From NCBI GenBank assembly GCA_023374025.1, contig SIJG01000006.1, forward strand, positions 1,532,400 to 1,596,399: DNA of 64,000 nucleotides, given 5' to 3'. Origin of the DNA: Heterodera schachtii (lineage: Eukaryota > Nematoda > Chromadorea > Rhabditida > Heteroderidae). The notes beneath the pieces are model-generated. The model saw only the letters and a program-made list of their open reading frames with translations. It was not told where the DNA came from and ran no database searches. Made by a program: the position numbers and the translations under genes. The stretch's first letter is position 1; the number at the start of each line of letters is the position of its first letter. Positions 21,342 to 32,002 of this stretch are shown one piece after another.

Positions 21342-24265
21342 ATGGGCAAAAATAACAGCAAATTCAAAGGCAATCGGAGCAGCCAAAACGAAGAAAATGC
21401 GCAGGCGACGATTAATGGCCAAAGGGGCGGCGGCGATGGGGCGACAAAAGAAAAAGAAAAAGGGAAGCGGAGGAAGGCGAACAAAAGTGGGGGCAAAGGG
21501 CAAAACAATTAATGAGCGCTAATTGAATTCGTTTGTCATTAATTAGGTTTGAGTGCGGACGAATTGGCCGATTTGGAGCAGAAAACATACTTTAGCAGAA
21601 AAGTGAATCGAATTCAATTGAACAAATTGGCAAAACAATTAATTACATTTAAGGAGCTGAGAAAATGGTATAAGGTAAGGAGGAGGAGGAGAAAAATGAG
21701 CCTAATAAATTTTTGAGGACTTTGTCCGCGACTGCCCAAGCGGAGAATTGAGACTCGACGAAGTGAGAGAGAGAGAGGGGGGCCGAAGAGAGGGGGGAGG
21801 GGAGGGGGGGGGAGAAGAAAAAGAGGAGGGGGGGGGAAGGAAAAAAGGGAGGGGGAGAGTCATGGAAAAAGTGTAGGAAAGGAGCGGAGAGATAGGAAAG
21901 TGGGGGACGGAAGAGAGGGCGGAGGGGAGGGGAGAAGGAAAAAATAGGTGGGGGGAAGGAAAAATGAGGGAGGGGAGAGTCAGGGAAAAAGGGGAGGGAG
22001 AAGGAGCGGGAGAGAGAAGGGGGGGGGAGGGGAGGGGAGGGGGCAGAAAAAGGGAGGAAAGGGCGGGAGGAGGAAGAAGGGGGATAAAGGATCCGTAGTG
22101 CGACATTTGCGAACCGACTTTTGCGGACCAAAAATGCTGGGTTGAATTGTCGAAAAATACGCATTTTCAATAAATTTTAATACTTCAAAATAAAATTTGT
22201 GATGGAAGCTGATACAAGTCGACTTTGGCATACTTTTTTTTTTTCATTTTTCTTGCTGGGAGAGATTAGCTAGAACAAGATATTTCTAACCTATAATAGA
22301 AATGAAATAAAAAATTCGCTATATTTAATATAAAAGTCAGTTCAAGAATTTTATAACAAAGAAAATTTTTGGTGTTTCACTTCCGTGCTTTGGTAGACCA
22401 AGAGCTTAACTTTTTATCAGGCATGCCAAACAATTAAGATTAACAAAAAATGGGTTCTTTCTTTTTACCAAAAATTGTGCTTATTTGCTGTTATAGTATG
22501 GATCCAAAATTAAAAAACAAACAGCAATTACATACTTTATTTATCAATGAATAGAAAAATTTTAAAAAATAACATGGATTTATTACTTTCGATGTTAATT
22601 GCATAAGTAGATCAGACTTGTCTTTAAGGGTGCTGTTTAAAACAATTTAGGTCATCGAATTTTGAAAAAAAATTTTGTTTTTTGTTGTTTTTAGACAATT
22701 CAACCCAGACATTTGGTCCGCAAAACTCGGCTAACCAAAGGATCACGGAAGGGGGGGGGGGGAGAGTGTAGGAGGGAGGGGGGGGGGGGAAGGAGGGGCG
22801 GCTCAAAGTGTTTATTTATGATTTTGATGGCTTTAGTTCCAAAACATTTATCGCCAATTTTTCCCCAACGGCGACCCGTCAAAATTTGCCGCTTTTGTTT
22901 TCAATGTGTTCGACGACAATCGGGTGGAATTTGCGAAGGGATCAATCAGTTAATCTGAATTCTGTTCAGGACGGGCACATCAGTTTCAAAGAATTCATCG
23001 CGGCACTTTCGATCACTTCGCGGGGAACGCTCGACGAGAAATTGGACTGTCAGTGGGGGGGGGGGGGGGAACGAATTGAAATTCGAATTCGATTAATCGC
23101 CTTTTTCTTATTTTCAGGGGCATTTTCACTGTACGACGTGGACAAAGATGGGTTCATCACCAAAGCAGAAATGGCCAATGTCAGAACAAAAAAGCAATTG
23201 ACCAATTATTATTATTATTTTTAAATTATTAGAGTAATTTAATAAATTCATTTTGCACAGATTGTGGACGCAATTTACTCAATGATTGGCAATATGTTGG
23301 AATTGCCAAAGGACGAAGACACACCACAGAAAAGGTGAACGAAAATTGAAAACAATGCAAAAAATAAAAATATAAAATAAAAAATATAAAATTAAAAATA
23401 TAAAAATAAAATTAAAAATATAAAAATAAAATTAAAAATATAAAAATAAAATTCAGAGTGGAGAAAATCTTTGCCAACATGGATTTGGTAAGAAATTAAA
23501 ATAAATAAATTCATCCAATCCAGATGAGGGTTTAATTTTTTTTTTTTTTTTCATTCTCAGAATTTTGACGGCAAATTGACACGGGAAGAATTCAAACAGG
23601 GATCAAAGAATGACCCATGGATAGTGCAGGTAAAGAAGAGGGGGGAGAGAGAGAGAAAGGGAGGGGAGAGAGAGGGGGGAGAGAGAGAGATGGGCGGGAG
23701 AGAGAGAGGGGGAGAGAGAGAGAGGAGAAAGAGAGAAGAGAGAGACAGAAAGGGGGAACGAGAGAGAAAAAAGGGAGAGAGCGAGATGGGCGGGAGAGAG
23801 AGAGAGAGGGGGAGAGAGAAAGGGAGGGGAGAGGGAGAGAGAGAGGGGGAGAGAGAGAAAGGGAGAGAGCGAGATGGGCGGGAGAGAGAGAGAGAGGGGG
23901 AGAGAGAGAAAGGGAGGGGAGAGGAGAGAGAGAGGGGGAGAGAGAGAAAGGGAGAGAGAGAGATGGGCGGGAGAGAGAGGGGGAGAGATAGAGATGGGCG
24001 GGAGAGAGAGAGCGTGGAGAAGAGAGAGGGGAGAGAGAAAGGGTAAAGAGAGAGAGAGCGAGAGAGGGGGGGGGGGAGAGAGAGAAAGGGAGAGAGAGAG
24101 CGCGGGAGAGGACGGAACTTACCCTGGGAGGGGCAAAATGGAGAAGGGTAGGGGAGAAGGGCGCTTAAAACTTAAAAAGGCTGATAATTGAAAATTCTCC
24201 AGGCACTGACAATGGAAATGAATGGCGCCGCCGGCGAAGAGCAAACGCCTCAAAAAGCCGCGTGA
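21342..24265 (+). CDS. Neuronal calcium sensor (recoverin/NCS family) with N-terminal insert
   Basis: Myristoylated EF-hand protein acting as a calcium switch at membranes. Eleven exons fit: 21342-21486, 21547-21602, 21654-21674, 21718-21762, 22837-22923, 22970-23048, 23118-23179, 23261-23334, 23457-23487, 23561-23629, 24203-24265, for 243 residues against about 190 normally. MGKNNSK provides the myristoylation glycine. EF1 is degenerate ([10 protein letters not shown]), as in the family; EF2 [14 protein letters not shown]3 [12 protein letters not shown] and EF4 [12 protein letters not shown] are intact 12-residue loops. Between MGKNNSK and [11 protein letters not shown] lies a 40-odd-residue Gln/Gly/Lys-rich insert ending [13 protein letters not shown], unusual for this family. 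Introns are swollen by G-rich and GA-rich repeats. NCS-1 or NCS-2 type is not resolved. Confidence 0.9.
21763..22100. repeat. Polypurine G-rich tract in calcium-sensor intron 4
   Basis: GAGAGA then GGGGGGAAG-type purine repeats on the plus strand, in a 1.07-kb intron (21763-22836) of a gene whose other introns are mostly short. Further G runs occur at 22750 and 22780. Confidence 0.85.
23632..24110. repeat. GA-rich repeat array in calcium-sensor intron 10
   Basis: About 480 bases of (GA)n and GGGA purine repeats with a recurring unit of about 60-100 bases containing gagatgggcgggagag. The long open frames here read Arg/Glu/Gly only and are artefacts. Confidence 0.9.
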
Positions 24266-24788
24266 ATTTGTCTCTCTCTCTCTCTCACTTCTCATTGAAA
24301 TCCATTATCTTTTACTTTGAGCTTCTCCCGCTTTCTCCAATCGGTGAAATTATATTTTCTTCTCAATTTGTCTCCAACGCTTTACGAATTTATTAGAACA
24401 AACAAAAATGTCCCAAAAATGAGCAGCGCCTCGTCCGACTGACAATGAACAGTCAAATCGACGCTTTTTCCGCTTCTTTTTTTGAGTGCATCAAATTAAC
24501 CCAACCGAGCAAATTGTATTTACTTTTTATTGTACCTCCATTCACAAATCTCCTCCCCGCTGACCATTTTAATTATTTTCCATCTCAACTTTTGTCACCA
24601 AAAGCGCAGACCCTCGGCTCGTTTTTTGGGGTAAACGGTGGGGGCAGGGGGGGGGGAAGTTCACCTTCCCCCCCCCCCCTCCTCCCTGCTCAGCCCCTCT
24701 CCCCTTGGCTACGCCCACACTGTCACAATAAGCATTTAAATATATTTTTATATCTTATGGTAAATTGCAAAGTGAATGAAAAAGAGAT

Positions 24789-25149
24789 TCATTTCTGTCC
24801 GTTTTCGGTGTGTTTATTAGACACGGGCAAATGTGACGAGAGAAGGAATTTTTCAGCAATGGTCCGACACGGACGGACGACGCGAGAAATGTAAAAAGAG
24901 AGCAAAACGGACGCAGAAAGGGCGTGGGACTCGAGCACCTGGTGGACGGGGTTCTGAAAAGACAACAGAAACGATTAACGGGGGCATTTTTTGATTGGAA
25001 TGGGTAATTAATTGGACAGACTTTGAAAGCGGCGATCGGTCGTCCGCTCTTTCTCTGCTGGTCGGCCAAAGTGCGCAAATGTTTGGCCATTCCGTCCAAC
25101 TTTTTCACAACAACTGCCACTAACTGATCAGCAACGGCTTCGGAAATTG
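24789..25149 (-). CDS. Possible small hypothetical protein, 5' end unresolved
   Basis: Two exons, 25149-25022 and 24953-24789, join in phase with an acceptor (aattttttag) and a donor and acceptor between them. They read EAVADQLVAVVVKKLDGMAK, then LRTLADQQRKSGRPIAAFK, then NPVHQVLESHALSASVLLSF and a basic tail. The first part would form an amphipathic helix or coiled coil. I do not recognise the family. An upstream coding exon could lie near 25280-25200, but no convincing in-phase junction was found. The reading could be a non-coding transcript or a 3' part of an unusual gene. Confidence 0.3.
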
Positions 25150-25765
25150 CTAAAAAATTCAACTAAATTCCAAAAGGAAAAATACGGCGAAAAAACACTT
25201 TCGAAGCCGTGGAAAAAGGCACAGCAACAGACGGCGAGACGGACAACGCGAAGCATTTGCTCATCAGTGGCATTGCGTGGGAGAAGAGAGGAGGAGGAAG
25301 GGACATGAAAAATGGAAGGAAAAGGCCTTAAATGGGGAAGGGACATACGACAGCGAAGTTGCGAAGAAAACAAATGTAATTTTACCCATCCGCAGAAAGC
25401 AGCGCCATTTGCGAATGATGAGACGAATCGGCCAAAAGGGACAAATTGCGCAAAAGTTGAACAGCGAGCACTGAAAAGGACAAACAAAATGAGAATGGAA
25501 TCAGACAAATGTTTATGAGTCCGAGAAAACTGACCAATGTTTGGGTCTATGCCACAACTGAAAAAGAAAGCAAATGGAATAAACCGAAGGGAAAACGCCG
25601 AAAAAAACCTCAGAAATTCGTGGACATCAAAGGCAAACACATCCATTCTGTGGCAATTTTATTTATTTTTGGTGAAATTTAAAAGTAAAAAAATAATTTC
25701 GGATTGGGCCAACAAAATGAGAGCATTCATTTGTTCAATACTGTAAAGCAATGAATTTATATAAG

Positions 25766-28700
25766 CTAAACACTCTTCAGAGAAATGGAAATGATTGAAA
25801 TCTCTTCTCGGGGTCTCCCACTCTAAAAATAATAAATTTTAAATTAAAATTCGCTTAGGAAATACCTTTTCATAGACGGGCACTTGGTTGATCTTTTGTA
25901 CCACGTTGAATCCCTGCAGTAAATAAAAGTGAAACGCCCTCATCCAAATCACAAAATCACCTCCACAACTTGGCCAAAAATTGTGTTCTTTCCGTCGAGC
26001 CATTCGGCCGGGCAAATTGTGATGAAAAATTGGGAACCGTTAGTGTTTGGACCGGCATTTGCCATCGAAACTCCTGAAAAGACAGAAAACGAAGGTGTAA
26101 AAGCACAGACAGAAAAAGTGCGAAGACTGACTGAATGCTTTGTCATGTCGTAGTGCCGGGTGAAATTCGTCCTCAAAATCACCGCCCCAAATGGACTGTC
26201 CGCCGGTGCCACGGCCCCGTCGGATCGCCCGTCTAAAAAAGCGAATTCAGTCAGAAATGCTCTGTCTCGCGTCTCACTGACTTGGATCATGAACGACTTG
26301 ATCACTCTGTGAAAGGCGTGGCCGTTATAATAACCCCGTCGTGCTGAAACAATACCAAAAGTTTACAATTACATTAATAAATCTATCAGAGAAATGCCTG
26401 TCGAGAATTACCATGTGTACAGAAATTTTCCACCGTCCTTGGCGTTTTGTCCGGGAAAAGTCTTAAATATATAAAATTTGAAAATAAAAATGGAGAAATG
26501 AATGGAAGGGGAAGCATAAAACCCACTCAATGTGAATGTCGCCGTATGTTGTGTAAACAATTGCCCTAAAAGGGCGGACGCTTTTGGCACTTTAATTAGG
26601 TATTACCTGTTGCACAGCTTCGATTGGGGCGCTTCTTCCTGCAGTAATAAAAAAACAATTCCAACCACAATTGGCTCGTCTCCCTAACTCACTTCTATTG
26701 CGGTGATCATGTCCTCCTTTAGCGGCTTTTCGTTGTACACGTCTCTGCTATGAGTGGAACCTTAAAAAGGCAAAAACGATTTTTAATGACTGTTTTGTGC
26801 ATAAAAAACGCACCATCCGCTTCTTCTGCGTACGGTTCGACATTGGTAAACAAATAAAAACGATTGTTGCCTGGGGGAAGGGAAATTGTACAAATGTATT
26901 ACTTATAAGAAAGGAGAGGGACGGGTGGGAAATGGGAGTGCCCAAGGACAGCTGAATTCGGACAATTCAGTATGGGTAATTTGGTGGACTTTTGAAGTTC
27001 ATTTTTGCATTTAATAGAATTTGTGACAGTAAAAACTTACGATGCGCACAAGTCACCTGAAAAGTGTTTAATTTAGAATATATATTCGTTTGTGGGCTTG
27101 GCAAATAAATAGGCACCAGCATTGGGTCGGGTTCGTTGATGCGAAGGTTCGGATTGTCCGCCGCCTCAACCTTCACACTTGTTGCTGCACCTTGCAGTTT
27201 TTCCTGCAATTCCATTAGAAAAATTTATTTTAAATGGTCAAAAGGAAATGAATGGCACCGTTACGCCGGGAACAGCGCGACACAACGCAACGCCAACAAA
27301 GCGCAGATTCTCTCCCGCCCCAATACGCCTTGCCACTTGGTCGCTGACCAAATTGTACACCTGCAAAATAAAGATTGGGCCGAAAATTGCAATTCCTGCG
27401 ACGGTTTACGGTTATGCCGAGCGGAGTTGGGAAGATGAGAAAGTTGCTGGAGGCGTCGTAAGTGATGCTGATGAATCGCAGTGCGTTCGGGTCACGGCTC
27501 ATTTCCTTTTCGAGCGCAACACGGCGATTCCATTCGATCGCCGGCAGTCCGTTGCCCCTTTACCAATGAGTCCAATTCAATTAACCTTTTTTGCTTAATT
27601 CACTTCGTCTCCTTTCCCATTTCGATGTATCGCTGAAGAGTTTCGTCAAGTTTATTGATTATTTTGCCGCTTCTCAGATCAAAAATGTAAATGTACGAAT
27701 TGGAACACCAAACGGCGAATGTCCGTCCGTCCGGACTGATGGCCAACGCTTTGGGCAATTGTTTTATCTGTCAAAAGCATATGGGTTAAATAAACGACAT
27801 CACAGCAAACGAAACCTTGCAAAATTCGTATAAATCAGTGTCCGTTTTAAATTCGAAATTGACCGTCTTGGGAAATGAAAACTCATTTTTGCTGCCTGAC
27901 CAATACTCAGCCATTCCAATTTCGTCTGTAAAATTAGACAAATTATAAAAGTTTGCTTTCTAATCTCACCAAAGGAAATTGCTACATCAAATGCCGCAGT
28001 GTACTGCAATTAAATGGTAAAATACCTTTTTGAAAACATTAAAATTTCCGCCCTTTGTGAGCGAGTGAATGCAACAAAATGTCAATTTATCAGTTTACCT
28101 GCATGAGAATGACCGGGTGTTGGTGGAGTGATTCGAAAACATGGATCGGCTGTTTGTCTCCGTTTGCGTCCAAAATGTAAATTTTGCCAGAATTCGCATC
28201 GGAAATGGCCAAGGCACTGATCAGATCGGAGCCCTGGTGAACAAAGCAAACGCAGCGCGGACTGAAGTCCAATTTGAACATATTCTGAATAGAGTGAAGA
28301 AAAAGAAAAAATGTTGCAAAAACAATTCGTCGTTTTAACAGCGTACGATCATGTCGAAGTTGGCCACGTCGAACACTTTGGCCGATTTGTCATGGGCACA
28401 GCAAGTGGCCATCAGTGTTCCGCTGTGATTAATTGCAATGTCCGAAAATCCCTCTAAAAACAAACAAAAAATAAAAACAAAAAAACGGTTGCCCACTCAA
28501 ATGGCAACGAAAGTGCTTCACAAATTCGATGCCTTCGTTGTGCTTTTTCTTCCAAAATTTTAAGTGTCCGTCCTCACTGGCCGTGATGATAAAATCGTTT
28601 CTTAATTTTAATTCAATCGAATGTCTCATCAAACTCAACCCACTCCGTGCTTTTGACGTGAGTTATCACATTTCTGTGCATAAATGACTTTTCGTATTGG

Positions 28701-28989
28701 TCCGACCGCGGGATGGCACGCAAATACACTTCCTCGTGTTTCAGAGCTGAAAACCGGGGGATTGTGTTGGTTTGGTGAGTGTTTGGCTCCCCAATTTGAC
28801 TTTTTTGCTGCTCAACCCTCGCCTTCTTTGCTCGTCCTCCCTTTTCCTTAATATTTGGGTCCGCGGGTCGTCGGAATTCCTGTAAATCTTTTTAATTTAC
28901 AATAAAAAGGAAAGAAAACTAACATTTTTGGGAATTGACTCAGATGATGGCTCACTTTTTTGCTGATCATTCGGAGAATCGACAGCCAT
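25766..28989 (-). CDS. Peptidylprolyl isomerase domain and WD repeat protein 1 (PPWD1), with one-base frame break
   Basis: PPWD1 is a nuclear spliceosome-associated protein: seven-bladed WD40 domain plus a C-terminal cyclophilin. Twenty-two exons: 28989-28924, 28879-28644, 28600-28497, 28453-28347, 28284-28099, 28003-27970, 27925-27816, 27767-27604, 27557-27410, 27360-27259, 27203-27117, 27056-27041, 26870-26814, 26760-26693, 26638-26607, 26565-26527, 26461-26412, 26343-26282, 26232-26132, 26073-25961, 25913-25866, 25822-25766; about 661 residues (646 in human). WD part includes [17 protein letters not shown] and [12 protein letters not shown]; cyclophilin part includes [17 protein letters not shown] and [16 protein letters not shown]. 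In exon 19 a run of four G (26218-26215, minus) should be three: after TGDPTG the frame must shift to read [17 protein letters not shown]. All other joins are in phase, so an assembly error is likelier than a pseudogene. Confidence 0.92.
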
Positions 28990-29149
28990 TGAAAATTGTA
29001 ATTAAAAAAACAAAAAAAAAATGATCAGCAAAATTAAGGCAAAGAAAGGATTTGTTGTGCAGAAAAACATTCAAACAGAAGCATAAAGACACAGGCATAA
29101 TTTATTTTCCAATAAAATTGATAATTAGGGTATCTATTTTTGCATGGTT

Positions 29150-29790
29150 TTACAGATTCTCGGCAATAAACAATTCGGCTTTGTTCAGAAGTTTCTTCAT
29201 CTCATCAAATTTGGCCAATTCAAGCGCACTTTTAAGCTCGGCCCATTTCCAATTTTGATGCTCATCGGACAACATAACCTTCACTTCCGGGTCTGTGGAT
29301 TCGGCAAGCCAATAAGTGACCTAAAAAGAACAATTTTATGAAACCAATTGCAAATAAAAAGGAAAATTCTTCCCAAAATGTGTTGAATTTTCTAAAAGTT
29401 AATGTTTTTAAATGTCCAACTTTCTTCTGTTCCTCCCCGTATTTGGTGGATTTTGACAGATAGCGCATTTCGTACATAAACTCCTTGTGGATTCGCAATT
29501 TGTTCACGTCAATCCCGGCCTCCTCCATCGTTTCTCTGATTGCTGCCGTCCATTCGTCCTCCCCGGGGTCGACATGCCCTAAAATTGGCCCAAGTGATAG
29601 CTTTACATTTTGAATAACAATGAATAGGTCTTTTCTCGAGATTAGCATAAATTTTACCTTTGGGGGGCGTCCAGTGGAAAGGCTCATAAGACACTTGAAG
29701 CAAAAGGTACTCAATTTGTCCAGCCGTATTCTTACGATAAATTAAAAAGCCAGCAGCTCTAACGAGCGATTCAATTAAAGAATTTGACAT
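29150..29790 (-). CDS. ndx-4: Bis(5'-nucleosyl)-tetraphosphatase (NUDT2-type Nudix hydrolase)
   Basis: Cleaves diadenosine tetraphosphate (Ap4A) to ATP and AMP. Exons 29790-29658, 29578-29421 and 29320-29150 give 153 residues, like the 147-residue human enzyme. The Nudix box is complete: GHVDPGEDEWTAAIRETMEE followed by AG, matching GX5EX7REUXEEXGU. Also typical are the N-terminal RAAGFLIYRK and QVSYEPFHWTPPKG, and VTYWLAE near the C-terminus. Acid residues of the REXXEE core, which bind Mg2+, are all present. It lies close behind the divergent small gene at 30033. Confidence 0.94.
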
Positions 29791-30032
29791 TTGTTTAAGC
29801 TGAATTTTTTTATTTTTTTATTTTTCAATTTAAAATTTTGTTTTGGAGAGAAATATATATATATCATATTTCAGCAGTACCATCCTTTTTTCGTACCGGT
29901 GGCTGTTTAATATTTATTTTTCTTTTTATTCATTTTGTATTAATTTGATGTGATTTATGCAAATTTTTAAGATCTCTATTTTCTTTTTCCTTTTCGCTTT
30001 CCATTTTAATTTTTTTTTTCTCTCAGTTCGAT

Positions 30033-30322
30033 ATGAAACAGCGATGCCTTTATTTGCCGAATCAAAAAATTAACTGCGTAAAAAAATATTTGGATCATGA
30101 CGGAAGAAAGGAAACAGAAGAAAATCGGACGCTGCTTTTGGAATGGGCAAGGAGGGAAACAGAAAGGGAAAATCGGGCACTGATGGTGGAATGGGCCCAG
30201 GTTTTTGCATCTTCCATTCTTTTTGTTATTTCTATTGTCTTTTGCAGGTGCTGCTGTTCTCCTTAGTTTTCATTGTACTGCTCGAACTCTTCGTCTTGCC
30301 TTGGTCGCTGCCAATTCGCTGA
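30033..30322 (+). CDS. Small single-pass membrane protein, unknown
   Basis: Two exons, 30033-30200 and 30248-30322, give 80 residues. A T-rich acceptor (tttctctcag) ends six bases before the start codon, consistent with cis- or trans-splicing close to the ATG. The first 56 residues are charged and contain an internal duplication, ENRTLLLEWARRETE then ENRALMVEWAQ. The second exon is one hydrophobic helix, VLLFSLVFIVLLELFVLPW, ending SLPIR. Predicted topology is a cytosolic coiled N-terminus and a C-terminal tail anchor. No family recognised. Confidence 0.55.
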
Positions 30323-30803
30323 TCTGATAAATCGAATCTTTTCAAAATTTATTGTTTTATTGATGATCTCAAATTCCTTTAAAAATCCCTAAACAGAAGC
30401 AGTCAGAGATACTTTGACATTTATTTCACTAATGAGTTAAAAACCAGAATATGTATGCCCAATTTTCAATTCCTATATAAAAACACACAAAAACTTGAGA
30501 AGTCCAAAAAAAAACTATGCAGTTGACCTACCTAATTATGCTTAATTGTTAGGAAATTTATGATCAAGAATCACTTGGAACAATCATTGTAAGATACTTC
30601 TCGTTTTTTACTCCGTACTTCACGTCTCTTAGACTTTTACTTAAAGAGACGAGATTATAAATTCAAATGTGCGTTTCAGGAACCTTCTCATTCCATTTTA
30701 TTGTTTTTAATTACCTTTAATTATTTATTAATTTGCTTTTGCATATGTTAGAAAATTATTATATTTAGACAATCTGAATAAATATTGATGGTATACTATA
30801 TAC

Positions 30804-31080
30804 GGTAATACTGCAGAATTGTGGTCCCGCCGGAAAATAAATTTAAAAATTTTATTTTATTTTTTCCTGGGGTTAAAAATGTGCTGATTATGAATCTGAG
30901 CTCAGATTTTGCAAAATCATTGATTTTATCTATGATTTTTTTCTCTCAAGTACTTTATTTTTCAAAAAAAATTTTTTGTATAAATTTTCTTTTCAAGAAT
31001 TTGGGTTAAAAAAATGCAAGATCATGAATCTGCATTAATTTTTCGAGAATCAATGAATTCACCAGCATATTTACTACTAA
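30804..31080 (+). repeat. Single-arm copy of the GGTAATACTG repeat family
   Basis: Starts ggtaatactgcagaattgtg and closely matches the left arm of the inverted repeat at 32335-32972 in the same orientation, including cctggggttaaaaatgtgct and gattttatctatgatttttt. Confidence 0.8.
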
Positions 31081-31093
31081 TCCAAATCTGTGG

Positions 31094-31530
31094 TAGGTAA
31101 TAGTTTAGATGGTACCCCCCCCCCTTTTTCGAAAAAACAATTAAATGTTTAAATAAGTCATAAAGACATGTTTCCTGGGGTTTTCGAGGTCGCTGACCAC
31201 GAATCTGACATCCATTTCAACAAATTTCGAACTCCGAACACGAATTTGAACCAAAAGTCGAAACTTCACATTTTCAAATTTCGCATTTTTTGCATCTGTC
31301 GCTAAATTATTCTATCCGGGTCGCAATTTAGTGCATATGAATCGATTTTGGAGAATAGTGTATTTATAAAAAATAATAATAAAATTTTGACTTTTTGTTC
31401 GAGCGGGTCAGGCGTCGGAATTGGCCAATACTGTTTGTTGCTAGATTCGTGATCAACGACCCTGAAACCCAAGCAATTGTGTTTTACTTTAAAAAAAAAA
31501 TTTTATCGAAGCGAAAACTTTAAAAATTAG
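31094..31530. mobile_element. Diverged copy of the 18259 foldback family
   Basis: Begins aggtaatagtttagatggta and contains cgaactccgaacacgaattt, aaaagtcgaaacttcaca and, inverted, gttcgag and gattcgtgatcaacgacc. Both arms are present but strongly diverged, and the left end holds a C run. Confidence 0.7.
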
Positions 31531-31671
31531 CAAAGGTCGCGCAGCATACTCTTGATTATGAAATATCCCTTTTTCTCGCAGAAAAATTTTGACGTCCTTT
31601 GCTAAATTACGACTAATTTCTCCCTCCCCCTTTTCCTCGTCCCCCACAGATAAAAAATTATCTGTTTTAAA

Positions 31672-32002
31672 ATGGATTCAATCATCTCCCATGTGCTCGC
31701 TTTTTTCGTTGGAGGCGCTGCTGTAAGATTTTTTAAAATATTTTTGTTTGATCATTTTAAATTGGTTTCTTTTAGGTGTTGGCGGCGTTGTTGGCGTATT
31801 GGAGGAGCCAAAACCCTCCAAGCGGCGGCCGTAAATCGGGCGGATCAGGCGGAGGCGGTAAGCACCATTAAAGGTTTTCTTGTGTTGATTGTGTAACGAT
31901 AGAACATTTCCAGGCGGCTGCGGAAAGGGCGGCGGCGGAGGAAAGCACAGCGCCTACGCTGACGGGAAGGAGAAGCAGGAGGCATACTGTAAGACGACCT
32001 GA
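31672..32002 (+). CDS. Small membrane-anchored glycine-rich protein, unknown
   Basis: Three exons (31672-31722, 31776-31857, 31914-32002) give 73 residues with all junctions in phase and good donors (GTAAG) and acceptors. The N-terminus is one hydrophobic helix, HVLAFFVGGAAVLAALLAYW. A basic, Ser/Gly-rich tail follows: SGGRKSGGSGGGGGCGKG, ending KEKQEAYCKTT. A single TM helix followed by a Gly-rich tail recalls the layout of selenoprotein K, but there is no UGA before the end and no clear homology. The organisation looks like a real, possibly lineage-specific gene. Confidence 0.55.

Larger units (their letters stand above)
30323..31671. other. Intergenic region with two repeat copies
   Basis: Between the two small membrane-protein genes. 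Contains one arm of the GGTAATACTG family (30804-31080) and a diverged foldback copy (31094-31530). No supported ORF. Confidence 0.6.

Noticed and set aside
21649..22170. Minus-strand Pro/Ser/Phe ORFs of 134-173 aa
   Set aside because: Opposite strand of a G-rich purine tract in an intron.
23576..24191. Arg/Glu/Gly ORFs of 105-156 aa
   Set aside because: Translation of GA repeats inside intron 10 of the calcium-sensor gene.
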